Assembly: GCF_007559275.1 (NCBI RefSeq)
Contig: NZ_VMHK01000001.1
Coordinates: 496,001 to 560,000 of the forward strand
DNA: 64,000 nucleotides
Origin: Bifidobacterium apousia
GTDB lineage: Bacteria; Actinomycetota; Actinomycetes; Actinomycetales; Bifidobacteriaceae
Reading direction: 5' to 3'
Shown: one piece after another, positions 63,444-64,000 of the stretch
Layout of the letters: every line of letters starts with the position of its first letter
Position numbering within the stretch: the first letter of the stretch is position 1
Notes under the pieces: generated by a model
Database searches by the model: none
What the model saw: the letters and a program-made list of their open reading frames with translations, nothing else
Told to the model about the DNA's origin: nothing
Made by a program: the position numbers and the translations under genes

Positions 63444-64000
63444 ATGAAGCATGCTGCGCACAAGGCTTCGGCCACGCGGGGCGCAGGTGGCAGTTCGCCG
63501 ACCAGCCGATCGACGGGTGCAACCCGGGAGGCCGGCATTCAGGGCGTTGATGATGTCTTGGCGGCCAAGCTCAACGAGGTGGCCCCTCGAACCCGACGCT
63601 CTATCCGTTTGGCGGCCAAGGCCTCAGCCCGTCGCTCCCATATCATGACTGGTTCGGCCCTAACTGTCCTTGTCGGTGCGGCCGCTTCCTCAATGGCTGT
63701 TAACCAGGCTCGCGGCGACTGGTCCCTGCCTATGGCCGGCAGTGTCGCGATCAACCTTGTCACCCCCTCATCCTCCGCCGGCTACGCTGATGCCAGTGAC
63801 AGTTCAAGGGTCTCTCGCTCCGACTACCGCCAGCCCTTGCCGACGGCTTCACAGCGCAACGAGGGCAGTTGGGACCTGGGCGAATCGGCGCTCGATGCCG
63901 GGCAGATGTCCAAATCCTCGGCAAACAATCCGGCCGTGGCAGCGCTGATGGATGCCGACCGATCGGTTCTGCCGGCAGGGTTCAACCCCAACCATGCCAC
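63444..64000 (+). CDS. Secreted or membrane-anchored protein, partial (cut by window end)
   Basis: The frame opens at ATG 63444 (GGGAG 9 nt before it) and has no stop before the window ends; 185 codons are visible. The first 70 residues are basic and Ser/Ala/Arg-rich, followed by a hydrophobic segment SALTVLVGAAASSMAV near residues 72-87, which acts as a signal anchor or signal peptide. After that comes a Ser/Asp-rich low-complexity region. The catalytic or binding domain must lie downstream. An actinobacterial cell-wall hydrolase of the CHAP or NlpC type is one possibility, but nothing seen here proves it. Confidence 0.7.
   Translation, partial: MKHAAHKASATRGAGGSSPTSRSTGATREAGIQGVDDVLAAKLNEVAPRTRRSIRLAAKASARRSHIMTGSALTVLVGAAASSMAVNQARGDWSLPMAGSVAINLVTPSSSAGYADASDSSRVSRSDYRQPLPTASQRNEGSWDLGESALDAGQMSKSSANNPAVAALMDADRSVLPAGFNPNHA

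Overview
The window is high-GC Gram-positive DNA with Bifidobacteriaceae features. These include a nusA-infB-rbfA-truB-ribF block, a 29-residue bS22/AURKAIP1-type ribosomal peptide, an L-serine dehydratase split over two genes, SenX3/PhoU-like genes, and LacI-controlled sugar ABC systems without their own ATPase. I infer Bifidobacterium or a close relative; the species cannot be read from the sequence. Three tRNA genes are present, tRNA-Ser(CGA), tRNA-Ser(TGA) and tRNA-Pro(CGG), and none encodes its CCA end. I see no rRNA, CRISPR array, IS element or prophage.

Layout. 1-3585: tRNA-Ser, then a chimeric reading frame joining the front of a LacI regulator to the back of a sugar permease, then a GH31 alpha-xylosidase-like gene. 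4017-11908: a lipoprotein and the translation/riboflavin block. 11930-14440: a polar amino-acid ABC importer. 14564-24911: housekeeping genes (radA, bS22, rpiA, rnhA, pgm, a lipid kinase, L-serine dehydratase, serS). 25005-29266: tRNA-Ser, membrane proteins, a ClC transporter, an S51 peptidase and a HAD-like protein without its nucleophile. 29609-36279: a visibly AT-richer sugar locus (two permeases, LacI, binding lipoprotein, GH31). 36485-41018: a PspC-type envelope-stress module with sensor kinase and LuxR-type regulator. 40968-47183: a minus-strand accessory cluster with an AAA ATPase/TOPRIM-like pair, TPR-DUF4037, DUF4125 and a membrane alpha/beta hydrolase, ending beside tRNA-Pro. 47687-52154: lysS, two tandem UbiA/MenA-like prenyltransferases and gpmA. 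52278-59181: a third sugar locus (six-hairpin glycosidase, LacI, binding protein, two permeases). 59275-64000: phoU, a histidine-kinase-like protein without the phospho-acceptor His, a small DUF2530-like protein, manA, and a secreted or membrane protein cut by the window end.

How the genes work together. The loci at 29.6-36.3 kb and 52.3-59.2 kb look like separate oligosaccharide uptake and hydrolysis systems. Each has its own LacI repressor, and repeated palindromes lie in or over the predicted promoters: GCAACCGGTTGC-type in the first, TGnTAACGTwTACATCA-like in the second. Neither encodes an ATPase, so a shared MsiK/MsmK-type ATPase elsewhere is expected. The 5' locus (240-3585) looks like the remains of a third such system, reduced by deletion to the chimera and its GH31 enzyme. 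The least characterised parts are the 41-47 kb cluster, the chimera and the two proteins that keep their fold motifs but lack the catalytic residue.
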